In this document: piece by piece, positions 1 to 8,051 of the stretch
How the letters are laid out: every line of letters starts with the position of its first letter
How positions within the stretch are numbered: position 1 is the first letter of the stretch
Assembly: GCA_024763185.1 (NCBI GenBank)
Contig: JANTFY010000010.1
Location: forward strand, 1-22,975
Source of the DNA: Gammaproteobacteria bacterium
Lineage (GTDB): Bacteria > Pseudomonadota > Gammaproteobacteria > GCA-001735895
Length of the DNA stretch: 22,975 bases
Direction: 5' to 3'
Made by a program: the position numbers and the translations under genes
Notes under the pieces: model-generated
The model's database searches: none
The model's input: the letters and a program-made list of their open reading frames with translations, nothing else
Told to the model about the DNA's origin: nothing

Positions 1-921
1 TCTCCCAAGCGGCGTGAAATTGGCCACGGTAAACTGGCCAAACGTGGTGTAGCGGCTGTGATGCCTAGCCAGGAAGAATTTCCTTACGTGGTTCGCGTGG
101 TTTCTGAAATCACCGAATCCAACGGTTCCTCTTCGATGGCTTCCGTGTGTGGTTCCAGCCTGTCGATGATGGATGCCGGTGTGCCATTGAAAGCGCCGGT
201 TGCCGGTATCGCCATGGGCCTGATCAAGGAAGGTGATGACTTTGCCGTGTTAACCGATATTCTGGGTGATGAAGATCATCTGGGCGACATGGACTTCAAG
301 GTGGCTGGTACCACCGAAGGTGTCACTGCTCTGCAGATGGATATCAAGATAGACGGTATCACCACTGAAATCATGTCCCAGGCACTGGACCAGGCCAAAG
401 ACGGACGTATGTTCATCCTCGGTGAAATGGGCAAGGTACTGTCTTCGCATCGTGAGGAAATGTCCGAATTTGCCCCGCGTTTGATTACTTTCAAGATCAA
501 TCCTGAAAAAATCCGCGATGTGATCGGTAAGGGCGGTGCAACCATTCGTGGAATCACCGAAGAAACCGGTGCCACTATCGAGGTTGATGATGACGGTATC
601 GTCAAGATATCTTCGGTTGATAAATCAGCCAGTGATGAAGCCAAACGTCGCGTTGAACTGGTAACAGCCGAGGTTGAGGTCGGTGCCATCTACGAAGGCA
701 AGGTGGCCAAAATCATGGACTTCGGTGCTTTTGTCAACATCCTGCCGGGTAAAGACGGACTGGTCCATATCTCCCAGATATCTGACGAGCGTGTCGAGAA
801 TGTCAGTGACAAACTGTCTGAAGGCGACAAGATACAGGTCAAGGTGCTTGAAGTTGACCGTCAGGGCCGTATCCGCTTGAGTATGAAAGCGGTTGCCGAG
901 GAGAGCGCAGAAGCTGAATAA
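1..921 (+). CDS. pnp: Polyribonucleotide nucleotidyltransferase (PNPase), 3' part
   Basis: PNPase degrades RNA 3' to 5' by phosphorolysis and is a core part of the degradosome in the cytoplasm. The reading frame is open from base 1, so the gene begins outside the window; 306 residues are visible against about 700 in the family, so roughly the N-terminal 400 are missing. The visible part starts in the second RNase PH-like core (GHGKLAKR, then FPYVVRVVSEI and SNGSSSMASVCG, highly conserved catalytic-core segments). A KH domain follows from about base 490, with its GKGG loop (GxxG) at about 526-537. An S1 RNA-binding domain runs from about 676 to 885 (GKVAKIMDFGAFV, then GLVHISQIS). The C-terminus is normal, and an intrinsic terminator follows 25 bp later. 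Identification is secure from motif order and conservation. Confidence 0.98.
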   Translation, partial: SPKRREIGHGKLAKRGVAAVMPSQEEFPYVVRVVSEITESNGSSSMASVCGSSLSMMDAGVPLKAPVAGIAMGLIKEGDDFAVLTDILGDEDHLGDMDFKVAGTTEGVTALQMDIKIDGITTEIMSQALDQAKDGRMFILGEMGKVLSSHREEMSEFAPRLITFKINPEKIRDVIGKGGATIRGITEETGATIEVDDDGIVKISSVDKSASDEAKRRVELVTAEVEVGAIYEGKVAKIMDFGAFVNILPGKDGLVHISQISDERVENVSDKLSEGDKIQVKVLEVDRQGRIRLSMKAVAEESAEAE

Positions 922-943
922 GCTTTGCCTAGAGTCTGTAACC

Positions 944-970
944 AAAGGGAGCCAATGGCTCCCTTTTTTT
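944..970 (+). terminator. Intrinsic terminator of pnp
   Basis: A perfect 7-bp GC-rich stem (GGGAGCC at 947-953, GGCTCCC at 957-963) closes a three-base loop and is followed at once by a run of seven T. AAA before the stem can pair with the first T residues. It sits 25 bp after the pnp stop codon and separates pnp from the TRAP operon. Confidence 0.9.
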
Positions 971-1071
971 ATGAATAAACAAATATTCAGGAATTACTTG
1001 AGTTCAAGGCACAACTGCATAATGATGCGACGTTTAGAATGAAAAAAAACACATAAGCCAAAGAGGAAACC

Positions 1072-2097
1072 ATGACAAACTTAAAATCGATTGCCGTCCT
1101 ATCCCTGTTATCTGCCAGTTTTGTGGCGGCAGAAGTACAAGCTGCTACCGAGTGGAATGTCTCCCTGTGGGGCAAACGCCGGGCATTTACTGAAAATGTT
1201 GAGAAGCTCGCTGAACTGGTCGAGAAAAAAACCAACGGTGACTTCAAATTGAAAATTTCCTACGGCGGTTTGTCGAAATCCAAGGAAAACCTGGATGGTA
1301 TCTCCATCGGCGCTTTTGAAATGGCGCAATTCTGTTCTTTTTATCACAAGGATAAAAACCCGACGATCACCGTTACCGAATTGCCTTTTACCAGGGATGT
1401 TTCGTTATCACGTATTGCCGAAATTTATCAGAAGGTGCATGAGCATCCGGTGGTCGTCAAAGACCTGGCGCGCTGGAATGCAACCCTGTTAATGCCAACA
1501 CCTTTGCCGCAATACAACATCGTTAGTAAAACCGATCCGCTTGAGTCTTTGTCCGATTTTAAAGGGGTAAGAGTACGTGGTCCGGGCGGCATCATGGGCG
1601 TGTTGGGCAAGTTGGGTGCGGTCAAAACCGGTGTGCCTTTTTCTGAAGTACGTCAATCAATGGATTCCGGTGTGATTGATGCGGCAACCTTTGCCCCGCA
1701 TGCACATCTGGCTACTAAGACCTACATGGTAGGCAAATGGGCTTCAACTAATCTGAATTTGGGCTCTGCCAACTGTCCGGTGGTGGTCAACACGGATGCC
1801 CTCAATGCGTTAAGTGCAGAGCATAAACAGGCTTTACTCGGTTCTGTTGATGAGGCCATCGCTTATTATGTTGATAATTACAACAACAATACCACCGGTA
1901 AGTATGAAAAGGCCATAGTCGAAGCAGGCCTGACCCAGGTGACCTTTACGCCGCAGCAAACTGCCAAGTTAAACAAGTTGGCGGCCTCCGTACGCAATGA
2001 CTGGGTGAAGAATAATGCTGCAAAATTTGACTCGAAAGCTTTGTTTGATTTTACCGCAGCTCTGTATAACGAGAAACCCAAGGTAGCCCTCAAATAA
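1072..2097 (+). CDS. dctP: TRAP transporter substrate-binding protein, DctP family
   Basis: This is the periplasmic solute receptor of a tripartite ATP-independent periplasmic transporter, which delivers a carboxylate-type substrate to the DctQM membrane unit. The 341-residue length is normal. A Sec signal peptide is clear: basic start, hydrophobic stretch to about residue 20, and a VQA-A cleavage site near residue 24. The mature part has the family pattern, including a stretch ending FKGVRVRGPG around residues 163-172; R169 sits where the family's substrate-carboxylate arginine lies. The start is supported by an AGAGGA Shine-Dalgarno a few bases upstream. The gene leads dctP-dctQ-dctM-alaX and is separated from dctQ by 65 bp holding a strong hairpin. 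The substrate cannot be read from sequence; a C4-dicarboxylate is only the family default. No adjacent regulator is visible. Confidence 0.93.
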   Translation: MTNLKSIAVLSLLSASFVAAEVQAATEWNVSLWGKRRAFTENVEKLAELVEKKTNGDFKLKISYGGLSKSKENLDGISIGAFEMAQFCSFYHKDKNPTITVTELPFTRDVSLSRIAEIYQKVHEHPVVVKDLARWNATLLMPTPLPQYNIVSKTDPLESLSDFKGVRVRGPGGIMGVLGKLGAVKTGVPFSEVRQSMDSGVIDAATFAPHAHLATKTYMVGKWASTNLNLGSANCPVVVNTDALNALSAEHKQALLGSVDEAIAYYVDNYNNNTTGKYEKAIVEAGLTQVTFTPQQTAKLNKLAASVRNDWVKNNAAKFDSKALFDFTAALYNEKPKVALK

Positions 2098-2108
2098 ACA
2101 GACTTATA

Positions 2109-2130
2109 CCGCACTCAGTAATGAGTGCGG
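2109..2130 (+). promoter_or_regulatory. Intercistronic hairpin between dctP and dctQ
   Basis: A perfect 9-bp stem (CCGCACTCA at 2109-2117, TGAGTGCGG at 2122-2130) is closed by a GTAA loop, which as RNA is a GNRA tetraloop. It starts 12 bases after the dctP stop. The sequence after it (ATATATTGCG) has no T-run, so it is not a standard intrinsic terminator. The likely role, by inference, is to block 3' exonucleases and stabilise the dctP message, so that more receptor than permease is made. Confidence 0.7.
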
Positions 2131-2162
2131 ATATATTGCGATTTATATAGCGCTGCAATTCG

Positions 2163-2789
2163 ATGTCTGCTTCTCACACGGTATTAAAGGATGACTCACT
2201 GCTGAGTCGTACTGATCGTTTGTTTTTCAAGCTTGAATCGCTACTCACGCTGGTCGGTGGTATCGTTATTTTTCTGCTGGTGTTCCTGACCACGGCCAAT
2301 GTGCTGGGGCGCTGGCTTTTCTCTTTACCCATATCCGGTTACATCGATTGGGTGGAACAGGCCATGGCCTTTTTTGCGTTTCTGGGCATAGCCTATACCC
2401 AGCGGGAAGGCGGCCATATCCGCATGGATATGTTGGTGGGCCATCTTCATGGACGACCATTGTGGGTAACCGAACTGATTTCCGTGTTGTTGATGTTTGC
2501 CATCACCCTGGTCCTGATCTACGGTTCTTTCCTGCATTTTTTGCGCGCCTACCAGATTGGCGATTCTTCACTGGACATCAATTTACCCACCTGGCCCGCC
2601 AAACTGGTGGTCCCTTTCGCATTGACGGTATTGGCACTGCGCTTGCTGTTGCATATTTGGGGCTACTCACGGGCCGTACTAAAAGGTGGAGACGATCCCG
2701 TGGCCGTTCCGCTGATCGAGGATACCGCATCCGTGGCCGCCGCGGAGGCAGAATCGGTGATGGGTGAAGTGTCGGATGAACGCGGATAA
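2163..2789 (+). CDS. dctQ: TRAP transporter small permease, DctQ family
   Basis: This is the small membrane subunit of the TRAP transporter. It pairs with DctM in the inner membrane and is needed for uptake. At 208 residues it is slightly longer than many DctQ proteins because of a hydrophilic, Glu/Ala-rich C-terminal tail. Four hydrophobic segments are visible, at about residues 32-54, 68-82, 103-125 and 145-165. The family pattern NVLGRWLF, then a WVEQAMAFFAFLG helix and GGHIRMD, is present. No good Shine-Dalgarno stands before the chosen ATG, which fits translation depending partly on the upstream RNA structure, though this is inference. The dctM start lies 11 bp after its stop. Confidence 0.92.
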   Translation: MSASHTVLKDDSLLSRTDRLFFKLESLLTLVGGIVIFLLVFLTTANVLGRWLFSLPISGYIDWVEQAMAFFAFLGIAYTQREGGHIRMDMLVGHLHGRPLWVTELISVLLMFAITLVLIYGSFLHFLRAYQIGDSSLDINLPTWPAKLVVPFALTVLALRLLLHIWGYSRAVLKGGDDPVAVPLIEDTASVAAAEAESVMGEVSDERG

Positions 2790-2800
2790 CGTGGCGTAAC

Positions 2801-4207
2801 ATGGGTTTTTTCGAAACGCTGGGGCAGATGGACTCGATCAGCATCGGTTTATGGGTGACCGGTTTTATGCTGGTGCTGGTGGTCATCGGTATGCGCGTTG
2901 CCTTTGCCGCGGCTATTGCCGGGTTTATCGGCTTACTCTGGATATTCAGCGCAAAAATGGGCTTTGAACGAGGGGCCCTGGTAGCGATGAAAATGGCCGG
3001 TACCATTCCTCATTCCAAGGTGTCCACGCTGGCCCTGTCGTTAATCCCAACCTTCATCCTGATCGGCTTTCTGGCTTACCACGCCGGCCTGACCCGGGCT
3101 TTGTTTGAGGCCGCCAAACGCTGGGTAGGCTGGCTGCCCGGTGGTATGGGGGTGGCGACGGTATTCTCGGCCGCGGGTTTTGCCGCTGTTTCCGGTGCAT
3201 CGGTGGCGACTTCTGCGGTTTTTGCACGTATTGCGGTGCCTGAAATGCTGCAACTCGGCTATGACAAACGCTTTGCTTCCGGTGTAGTGGCCGCCAGTGG
3301 AACCCTGGCTTCCTTGATTCCACCCTCTGCCATTCTGGTTATCTACGCGATTATCGTAGAGCAGGACGTCGGTGCCCTGTTGATGGCTGGATTTTTACCG
3401 GGCATTTTCTCGGCATTGGTTTATGCCGGCCTGGTCATATTCATGGCCACCACGCGCAAAAATTTTGGCCCGCCAGTACGGGGTTTTAGCTGGAAGCAGC
3501 GTTTCGAAACATTGCCCGGTTCGCTGCCGATTTTTTTCGTGGTCGCTATTATCGTGGTTTGTATCTATGGCGGGGTAGGGACGCCGACAGAAGCCGGATC
3601 ACTGGGTGCTTTCGTGATTCTGTTGATGGCGCTTTACAAGGGCATGAAAATGCAGGAGCTGAAAGGAGCCCTGATGGAGACGGCCAAACTCACGGTGATG
3701 ATTTTTACCATCATCTGGGGGGTTTTGTTGTATGTGCGTTTTCTGGGTTTTGCGGATTTACCCTCGGCCTTTTCCGACTGGATAACCGGCCTCGAGCAAA
3801 GCCCGATGCTGACGCTGGTGTTGATCTTGCTGGCCTACGCGATACTGGGCATGTTCATGGATGCGATCGGCATGTTGTTGCTGACTTTGCCGGTGGTCTA
3901 CCCGGCTGTGATTGCTCTGAACGGGGGTGAGACGGTAACCGCGGCAGATTCCGCTTTTGGTGTTTCGGCGCTTGGTTGTTCCATCTGGTTTGGCATTATT
4001 GTGGTAAAAATGGCTGAGTTCTGCCTGATCACGCCACCCATCGGTTTGAACTGTTTTGTGGTGGCCGGTGTGCGCCCAGAATGTTCGGTACAGGATGTGT
4101 TTCGCGGAGTCATTCCGTTTTTTATTGCCGACGCCTTAACCATTGCGGCGCTGGTGGCCATGCCCGGTATTGTCCTGTGGTTACCGGGTTTGATGGGTTT
4201 TGCCTGA
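2801..4207 (+). CDS. dctM: TRAP transporter large permease, DctM family
   Basis: This is the large, transport-competent subunit of the TRAP system, an inner-membrane sodium- or proton-coupled carrier in the ion transporter superfamily. The 468 residues are hydrophobic almost throughout, in line with the dozen or so membrane segments of the family. Signature stretches include SGASVATSAVFARIAVPEM, followed by GYDKRFASGVVAASGTLASLIPPS, then GGVGTPTEAGSLGAF, and near the C-terminus a TPPIGLNCFVV segment. These are hallmark DctM motifs of the two pseudo-repeats. An alternative in-frame ATG at 2828 has a GGGG just upstream, but the ATG at 2801 keeps the usual N-terminus. alaX begins 23 bp downstream with no terminator between them. 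Confidence 0.95.
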   Translation: MGFFETLGQMDSISIGLWVTGFMLVLVVIGMRVAFAAAIAGFIGLLWIFSAKMGFERGALVAMKMAGTIPHSKVSTLALSLIPTFILIGFLAYHAGLTRALFEAAKRWVGWLPGGMGVATVFSAAGFAAVSGASVATSAVFARIAVPEMLQLGYDKRFASGVVAASGTLASLIPPSAILVIYAIIVEQDVGALLMAGFLPGIFSALVYAGLVIFMATTRKNFGPPVRGFSWKQRFETLPGSLPIFFVVAIIVVCIYGGVGTPTEAGSLGAFVILLMALYKGMKMQELKGALMETAKLTVMIFTIIWGVLLYVRFLGFADLPSAFSDWITGLEQSPMLTLVLILLAYAILGMFMDAIGMLLLTLPVVYPAVIALNGGETVTAADSAFGVSALGCSIWFGIIVVKMAEFCLITPPIGLNCFVVAGVRPECSVQDVFRGVIPFFIADALTIAALVAMPGIVLWLPGLMGFA

Positions 4208-4230
4208 GAAAAAGATTGGAAGGGGTCAAT

Positions 4231-4932
4231 ATGACAGAAGAATTATTTCGAAAAGACGGCTATCTCAAACATTGTGAAGCACAGGTGGTGGGCGTAGAAG
4301 GTAATGCGGTGCTGCTCGACCAGACCGTGTTTTATCCGCAGGGAGGAGGGCAACCCGGTGATATTGGTAATATGCAGCTTGCCGATGGTAGTGAAGCCAT
4401 GATTATCGATACGTTGAAAAATGAGCAGGGCATTCTGCATGTGCTGACAGAGGGGGCGCCATTACCGGCTGTGGGTGATCAGGTCCAGGTCAGCATCGAC
4501 TGGGAGCGACGTCATCGTTTGATGCGTATGCACTCCTGCATGCACCTGTTATGTTCAATCGTTCCTTTTGGCGTGACCGGTGGATCAATCCGTGAAGACA
4601 GTGCTCGGCTGGATTTTGATGCCGAGCAGCCCATGGACAAGGAAGCCATTAATCATGAACTGAATCGACTGATCCGTGAGGATCATCCCATGTCCATACG
4701 CTGGATCAGTGAAGCGGAACTGGATGCCCAGCCTGAATTGGTTCGTACGATGTCGGTTCAGCCGCCACGGGGTACAGGCTCCATTCGACTGGTAGAGTTT
4801 GAAGGGGTTGATCTACAACCCTGTGGCGGGACTCACGTAAAGTCCACGGCTGAAATCGGCGCCGTCAGGATTCGAAAAATCGAGAAAAAAGGCAAACACA
4901 ATCGGCGCGTTAATATCGTGTTTGATGACTGA
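4231..4932 (+). CDS. alaX: AlaX-type alanyl-tRNA trans-editing hydrolase
   Basis: AlaX proteins are free-standing relatives of the AlaRS editing domain that hydrolyse wrongly charged tRNA(Ala), chiefly Ser-tRNA(Ala). The 233-residue protein has the N-terminal FYPQGGGQPGDIG stretch typical of the fold. It also has both halves of the zinc site, HSCMH (H101, H105) and CGGTH (C198, H202), so it should be active. The frame is open upstream into dctM, but the ATG at 4231 has a GGAAGGGG ribosome-binding site and gives the correct N-terminus. The gene lies 23 bp after dctM on the same strand, so it is probably co-transcribed with the TRAP genes. Its last 23 bp overlap the 3' end of the convergent hydrolase gene. 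Substrate preference (Ser or Gly) is not readable here. Confidence 0.92.
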   Translation: MTEELFRKDGYLKHCEAQVVGVEGNAVLLDQTVFYPQGGGQPGDIGNMQLADGSEAMIIDTLKNEQGILHVLTEGAPLPAVGDQVQVSIDWERRHRLMRMHSCMHLLCSIVPFGVTGGSIREDSARLDFDAEQPMDKEAINHELNRLIREDHPMSIRWISEAELDAQPELVRTMSVQPPRGTGSIRLVEFEGVDLQPCGGTHVKSTAEIGAVRIRKIEKKGKHNRRVNIVFDD

Positions 4933-5881
4933 GAAAATGCTCCTTCAAAAAACGGATAATTCTTTGTTCTAGCCAGAATTCGGGTTTTAGCAAGCCTCCG
5001 GCAATAAAGCCAACATGGCCTCCGTGTTGAGATAATTCCAATGTGGTGGTGTTGGAAAGCTCCACGTTTTCCGGTATTACTGCACGGGTCATAAAAGGGT
5101 CGTCCTTGCTGTGGATAATCAGGGTGGGTTTATGAATGTGTTTCAAAAACTGGCGTGAACTGCAACTCTGATAGTAGTGCCGGGCATTTTCAAAGCCGTG
5201 TATGGGCGCGGTAAACTGATCGTCGAACTGTACGAAGTTTTTAATGGCTTTAAGGTTGGTGTTATAGCCCCCCTCAATCAGCAGCTGTTCTTTTTGCAGG
5301 ACCTTCCGTTTCAGGCGTTTGAGCAGACTGTGCTGGTAGATTTTTGCAAAACCACGATCCATGGTATCAGCGCAGACATCCAGCAACAGGGGGACCGAAA
5401 TTGCGCTGGCGCAGATAATCGCTTCATCGGTGGTGTTTTCGCCCATGTATTTCAACGTGACGTTGCCACCGAGGGAATAACCGACCAGAGCTATGCGCCT
5501 GCTACCGGAGTTTTTCAGGTGTTGTATTACGGCTGATAAATCGCCGGTTTCGCCGGAATGATAACTACGCGTTTTATTATTGGCCCGACCGTCACAACCC
5601 CGAAACAACATGATGGCCGCCGCTATATTTTCTCGATTAAGCCGGTTCATCAGTCGCTGGGCATAGGCGGATTTAACTGATCCTTCCAGGCCATGTAATA
5701 CCAACACCGTATCAGCGTCCCTGGCCGTCCCTCTCGCCAGTTGCAGTCTGTCCCCATCCGGTAATTCTACTGTTTCCATCGTAATCGCAGGCGTTTTAGG
5801 ATGAATGATGCTACCTAGAATAGTCTGCATATGTGGATTGCGCAGATACCACAATGGCTTAAAAGGGCTTTTTGTAATCAT
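4910..5881 (-). CDS. yheT: YheT-family alpha/beta-fold hydrolase
   Basis: This is an alpha/beta hydrolase of the YheT/ABHD1-3 type. Family members are esterases or lipases with poorly defined substrates; the bacterial protein has no agreed physiological role. The N-terminal LRNPHMQTILGS stretch is characteristic. The nucleophile elbow GYSLGGN places Ser136, DDPF places the acid at Asp260/261, and HGGHVGF places His289, so the triad is complete. An oxyanion-type strand reads VLVLHGLEGS around residues 59-68. The 323-residue length is typical. There is no signal peptide, so it is cytoplasmic. The gene is convergent with alaX, overlapping it by 23 bp at the 3' ends, and divergent from ccmA. Confidence 0.92.
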   Translation of the reverse strand: MITKSPFKPLWYLRNPHMQTILGSIIHPKTPAITMETVELPDGDRLQLARGTARDADTVLVLHGLEGSVKSAYAQRLMNRLNRENIAAAIMLFRGCDGRANNKTRSYHSGETGDLSAVIQHLKNSGSRRIALVGYSLGGNVTLKYMGENTTDEAIICASAISVPLLLDVCADTMDRGFAKIYQHSLLKRLKRKVLQKEQLLIEGGYNTNLKAIKNFVQFDDQFTAPIHGFENARHYYQSCSSRQFLKHIHKPTLIIHSKDDPFMTRAVIPENVELSNTTTLELSQHGGHVGFIAGGLLKPEFWLEQRIIRFLKEHFLSHQTRY

Positions 5882-5897
5882 TTCAGATGTTTACGTT

Positions 5898-5926
5898 TTT
5901 ACATTTATTTTTTAATGATTGATAAG
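5898..5926 (+). promoter_or_regulatory. Candidate sigma-70 promoter for the ccm operon
   Basis: TTTACA at 5898-5903 (5 of 6 to the -35 consensus) is followed by a 17-base spacer and GATAAG at 5921-5926 (4 of 6 to the -10). The spacer is AT-rich. It lies in the 112-bp divergent region, upstream of ccmA. A start around 5933 would give a leader of about 60 bases containing the palindrome CTTCGAAG at 5937-5944. This is a match by eye only. Confidence 0.4.
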
Positions 5927-5993
5927 TCGCATTGCACTTCGAAGCGTTTTTAGCTAGCCTTCGGTGTCTTTTTTCTTGAACCATAGTAAAAAT

Positions 5994-6614
5994 ATGTCAT
6001 CCCTTTTACAAACCCGTGATCTTAGTTGTGTTAAAGATGATCGAGTCTTGTTCGAGGATTTGAATATTGACTTAAAAGCCGGGCAGATATTGTTGGTTGA
6101 AGGCAAAAATGGCAGCGGCAAAACCAGTCTGCTGCGAATCTTAACCGGTTTAAGCCTGCCGGAAACCGGCGAGGTGCTGTGGCAGGGTGATCCGATCAGC
6201 GAGGTTGGACCGGATTACTACGAACAGGTTAATTATGTCGGTCATCACGATGGCATTAAACGTGATCTCACCTGCCTGGAAAACCTTCGTCTGGTACAGG
6301 CTATGGGTAAGCCACTGCCGATTGATCTGGATGAAGCCCTGGAAAAAGTGAATTTATATCGCTTTGGCGAAAATTTTGTTGCCACCCTCTCTGCCGGGCA
6401 GAAAAGAAGGCTGGCGATGGCGCGGCTGGTGGTTACCGAGGCTCTGTTGTGGATTATGGATGAGCCTTTTACCTCTCTAGATAAAGCCAGTATGGCGATG
6501 TTCCAGCGCATGTTTGAACAACATCTGGATAACGGCGGTGTCATTGTAATGACTTCTCATCATGATATCGAAATGCCCGATTCTGACGTTGTGAGGTTGA
6601 ATCTTTCAGAATGA
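5994..6614 (+). CDS. ccmA: Haem exporter ATP-binding protein CcmA
   Basis: CcmA is the ATPase of the CcmAB(CD) complex. ATP hydrolysis drives release of haem-loaded CcmE in cytochrome c maturation System I. From the chosen ATG the protein has 206 residues, the usual size. Walker A is GKNGSGKTS (37-45), the ABC signature is LSAGQKRR (from 132), Walker B is LLWIMDEP (151-158), and the H-loop is TSHHD (H189/H190). A GTG in the same frame at 5964 would add ten residues (SFFLNHSKN and the ATG). I prefer the ATG because MSSLLQTRDLSC aligns with the usual CcmA N-terminus, but neither start has a clear Shine-Dalgarno. The stop overlaps the ccmB start as ATGA, implying coupled translation. Confidence 0.95.
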   Translation: MSSLLQTRDLSCVKDDRVLFEDLNIDLKAGQILLVEGKNGSGKTSLLRILTGLSLPETGEVLWQGDPISEVGPDYYEQVNYVGHHDGIKRDLTCLENLRLVQAMGKPLPIDLDEALEKVNLYRFGENFVATLSAGQKRRLAMARLVVTEALLWIMDEPFTSLDKASMAMFQRMFEQHLDNGGVIVMTSHHDIEMPDSDVVRLNLSE

Positions 6615-7294
6615 AACGTTTATCTTTATCCCAGGCTTTCTGGTTTTTACTGCGTCGGGATTTATTGCTGGGATTTCGTAATCGCTCGGAACTGGCGAAT
6701 CCATTACTGTTTTTTGTGCTGGTCATTACCCTGTTTCCGTTGGCTGTTGGTGCGGAGCCTAACCTGCTGGCTAGAATTTCTCCCGGGATTATCTGGGTAG
6801 CAGCGCTACTCGCTTCCATGTTATCACTGGATGCCATCTTTCGATCGGATTTTGAAGACGGAACGCTGGAACAAATGCTGTTGAGCGCTCACCCTGTTCC
6901 GGTGCTGGTATTGGCCAAGGTGACAGCTCACTGGCTGGTTACCGGTTTGCCATTGTTAATGGTGGCACCCATGCTGGCGATGATGCTGGGCCTGGATGAA
7001 TCGGCCTACGGTATTTTGCTGCTGACCATTCTACTGGGTACACCGGTGTTAAGTTTAATCGGTTCGATTGGTGTGGCACTTACCATTGGTCTGCGCAAAG
7101 GTGGTATAATTCTGTCACTTTTGGTGCTGCCATTGTATGTACCGGTGTTGATTTTTGCAGCCAGTGCGGTTGATGTCAGTTCTGTAGGCCTGGATGCCGG
7201 AGCGCAGATTAAAATGTTAATGGCATTTTTATTTCTGGCGCTATCCCTGTCACCTGTAGCGACAGCTGCAGCCCTGAGAATGAGTATGAGTTAA
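6611..7294 (+). CDS. ccmB: Haem exporter permease CcmB
   Basis: CcmB is the membrane partner of the CcmA ATPase in the inner membrane. The 227-residue protein has the expected N-terminal FWFLLRRDLLLGFRNR amphipathic stretch, then about six hydrophobic helices. The segment DFEDGTLEQMLLS around residues 79-91 is a strong CcmB marker. The gene overlaps ccmA by 4 bp and lies 10 bp before ccmC. Length and hydropathy are normal for the family. Confidence 0.95.
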   Translation: MKRLSLSQAFWFLLRRDLLLGFRNRSELANPLLFFVLVITLFPLAVGAEPNLLARISPGIIWVAALLASMLSLDAIFRSDFEDGTLEQMLLSAHPVPVLVLAKVTAHWLVTGLPLLMVAPMLAMMLGLDESAYGILLLTILLGTPVLSLIGSIGVALTIGLRKGGIILSLLVLPLYVPVLIFAASAVDVSSVGLDAGAQIKMLMAFLFLALSLSPVATAAALRMSMS

Positions 7295-7304
7295 CGGTAA
7301 GTAA

Positions 7305-8051
7305 ATGTTTAAAAGCTTTGTTAAATGGTTTCACCGAATGGGATCTCCACCCCATTTTTATCGTTTCGCCGGTCGTTGGCTGCCCTGGTTGACGGGAATA
7401 TTCGCAATTTTTCTTATAGTGGGTCTGTATGGCGGGCTGGTAATGGCTCCACCCGACTATCAACAGGGCGAAAGTTACCGCATTATTTTTGTACATGTGC
7501 CGGCGGCGTGGATGTCAATGTTCATCTACATGGTGATGGCAAGCTGCGGCATTATCGTGCTGGTATGGCGCATGAAAATGGCCGAAATCGTATTGATCAG
7601 TTCGGCTCCCGTGGGTGCCAGTTTTACTTTTCTGGCATTGGTCACCGGTTCGCTGTGGGGTAAACCGATGTGGGGTACCTATTGGGTCTGGGATGCCCGA
7701 TTAACCTCAGAATTGATATTGTTGTTTCTCTATCTGGGTGTCCTAGGATTATACGGCGCCATTGATGATAAACGCGTGGCAGGTCGGGCGGTTGCAATCC
7801 TCGCTATCGTCGGCATGGTGAACATTCCGATTATTCATTATTCGGTAGATTGGTGGAACAGTCTGCACCAGACTGCTTCTTTAACCAAGTTTGAAAAGCC
7901 TTCGATGCCGCCGAGCATGTATGTGCCGATCTTGATTATGGCACTGGCATTCAAGATTTACTTCGTTTTGGCATTATTTCAACGGGTACGCGCAGAATTG
8001 CTGTACCGCGAAAGAAATAGTCGTTGGGTTGAGGAACTAGTGCAATCATGA
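7305..8051 (+). CDS. ccmC: Haem handling protein CcmC
   Basis: CcmC binds haem on the periplasmic face of the inner membrane and passes it to CcmE. The 248-residue protein carries the tryptophan-rich WWD haem-handling motif (MWGTYWVWDARLTSELI, about 122-138). The two flanking periplasmic histidines are H64 (FVHVPAAW) and H188 (SLHQTAS), the haem axial ligands known for the family. Six membrane helices are visible. A GGTAAG sequence lies just before the ATG. The last 4 bp overlap ccmD (ATGA). Confidence 0.96.
   Translation: MFKSFVKWFHRMGSPPHFYRFAGRWLPWLTGIFAIFLIVGLYGGLVMAPPDYQQGESYRIIFVHVPAAWMSMFIYMVMASCGIIVLVWRMKMAEIVLISSAPVGASFTFLALVTGSLWGKPMWGTYWVWDARLTSELILLFLYLGVLGLYGAIDDKRVAGRAVAILAIVGMVNIPIIHYSVDWWNSLHQTASLTKFEKPSMPPSMYVPILIMALAFKIYFVLALFQRVRAELLYRERNSRWVEELVQS

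Noticed and set aside
998..1025. TTGAGT-16-TAATGA as a promoter for dctP
   Set aside because: The -10 match is weak. A promoter must lie in 971-1071 if the pnp terminator works, but I cannot place it with confidence.
971..1042. 23-codon ORF directly after the pnp terminator
   Set aside because: It starts right on the terminator T-run with no ribosome-binding site and has no family resemblance.
2348..2767. 139-residue ORF overlapping dctQ in another frame
   Set aside because: Gly/Arg-rich out-of-frame shadow; dctQ has the expected membrane helices and family motifs.
4081..4230. Upstream extension of alaX into dctM
   Set aside because: The frame is open but the translation there is unrelated to AlaX; the ATG at 4231 has a good ribosome-binding site and the proper N-terminus.
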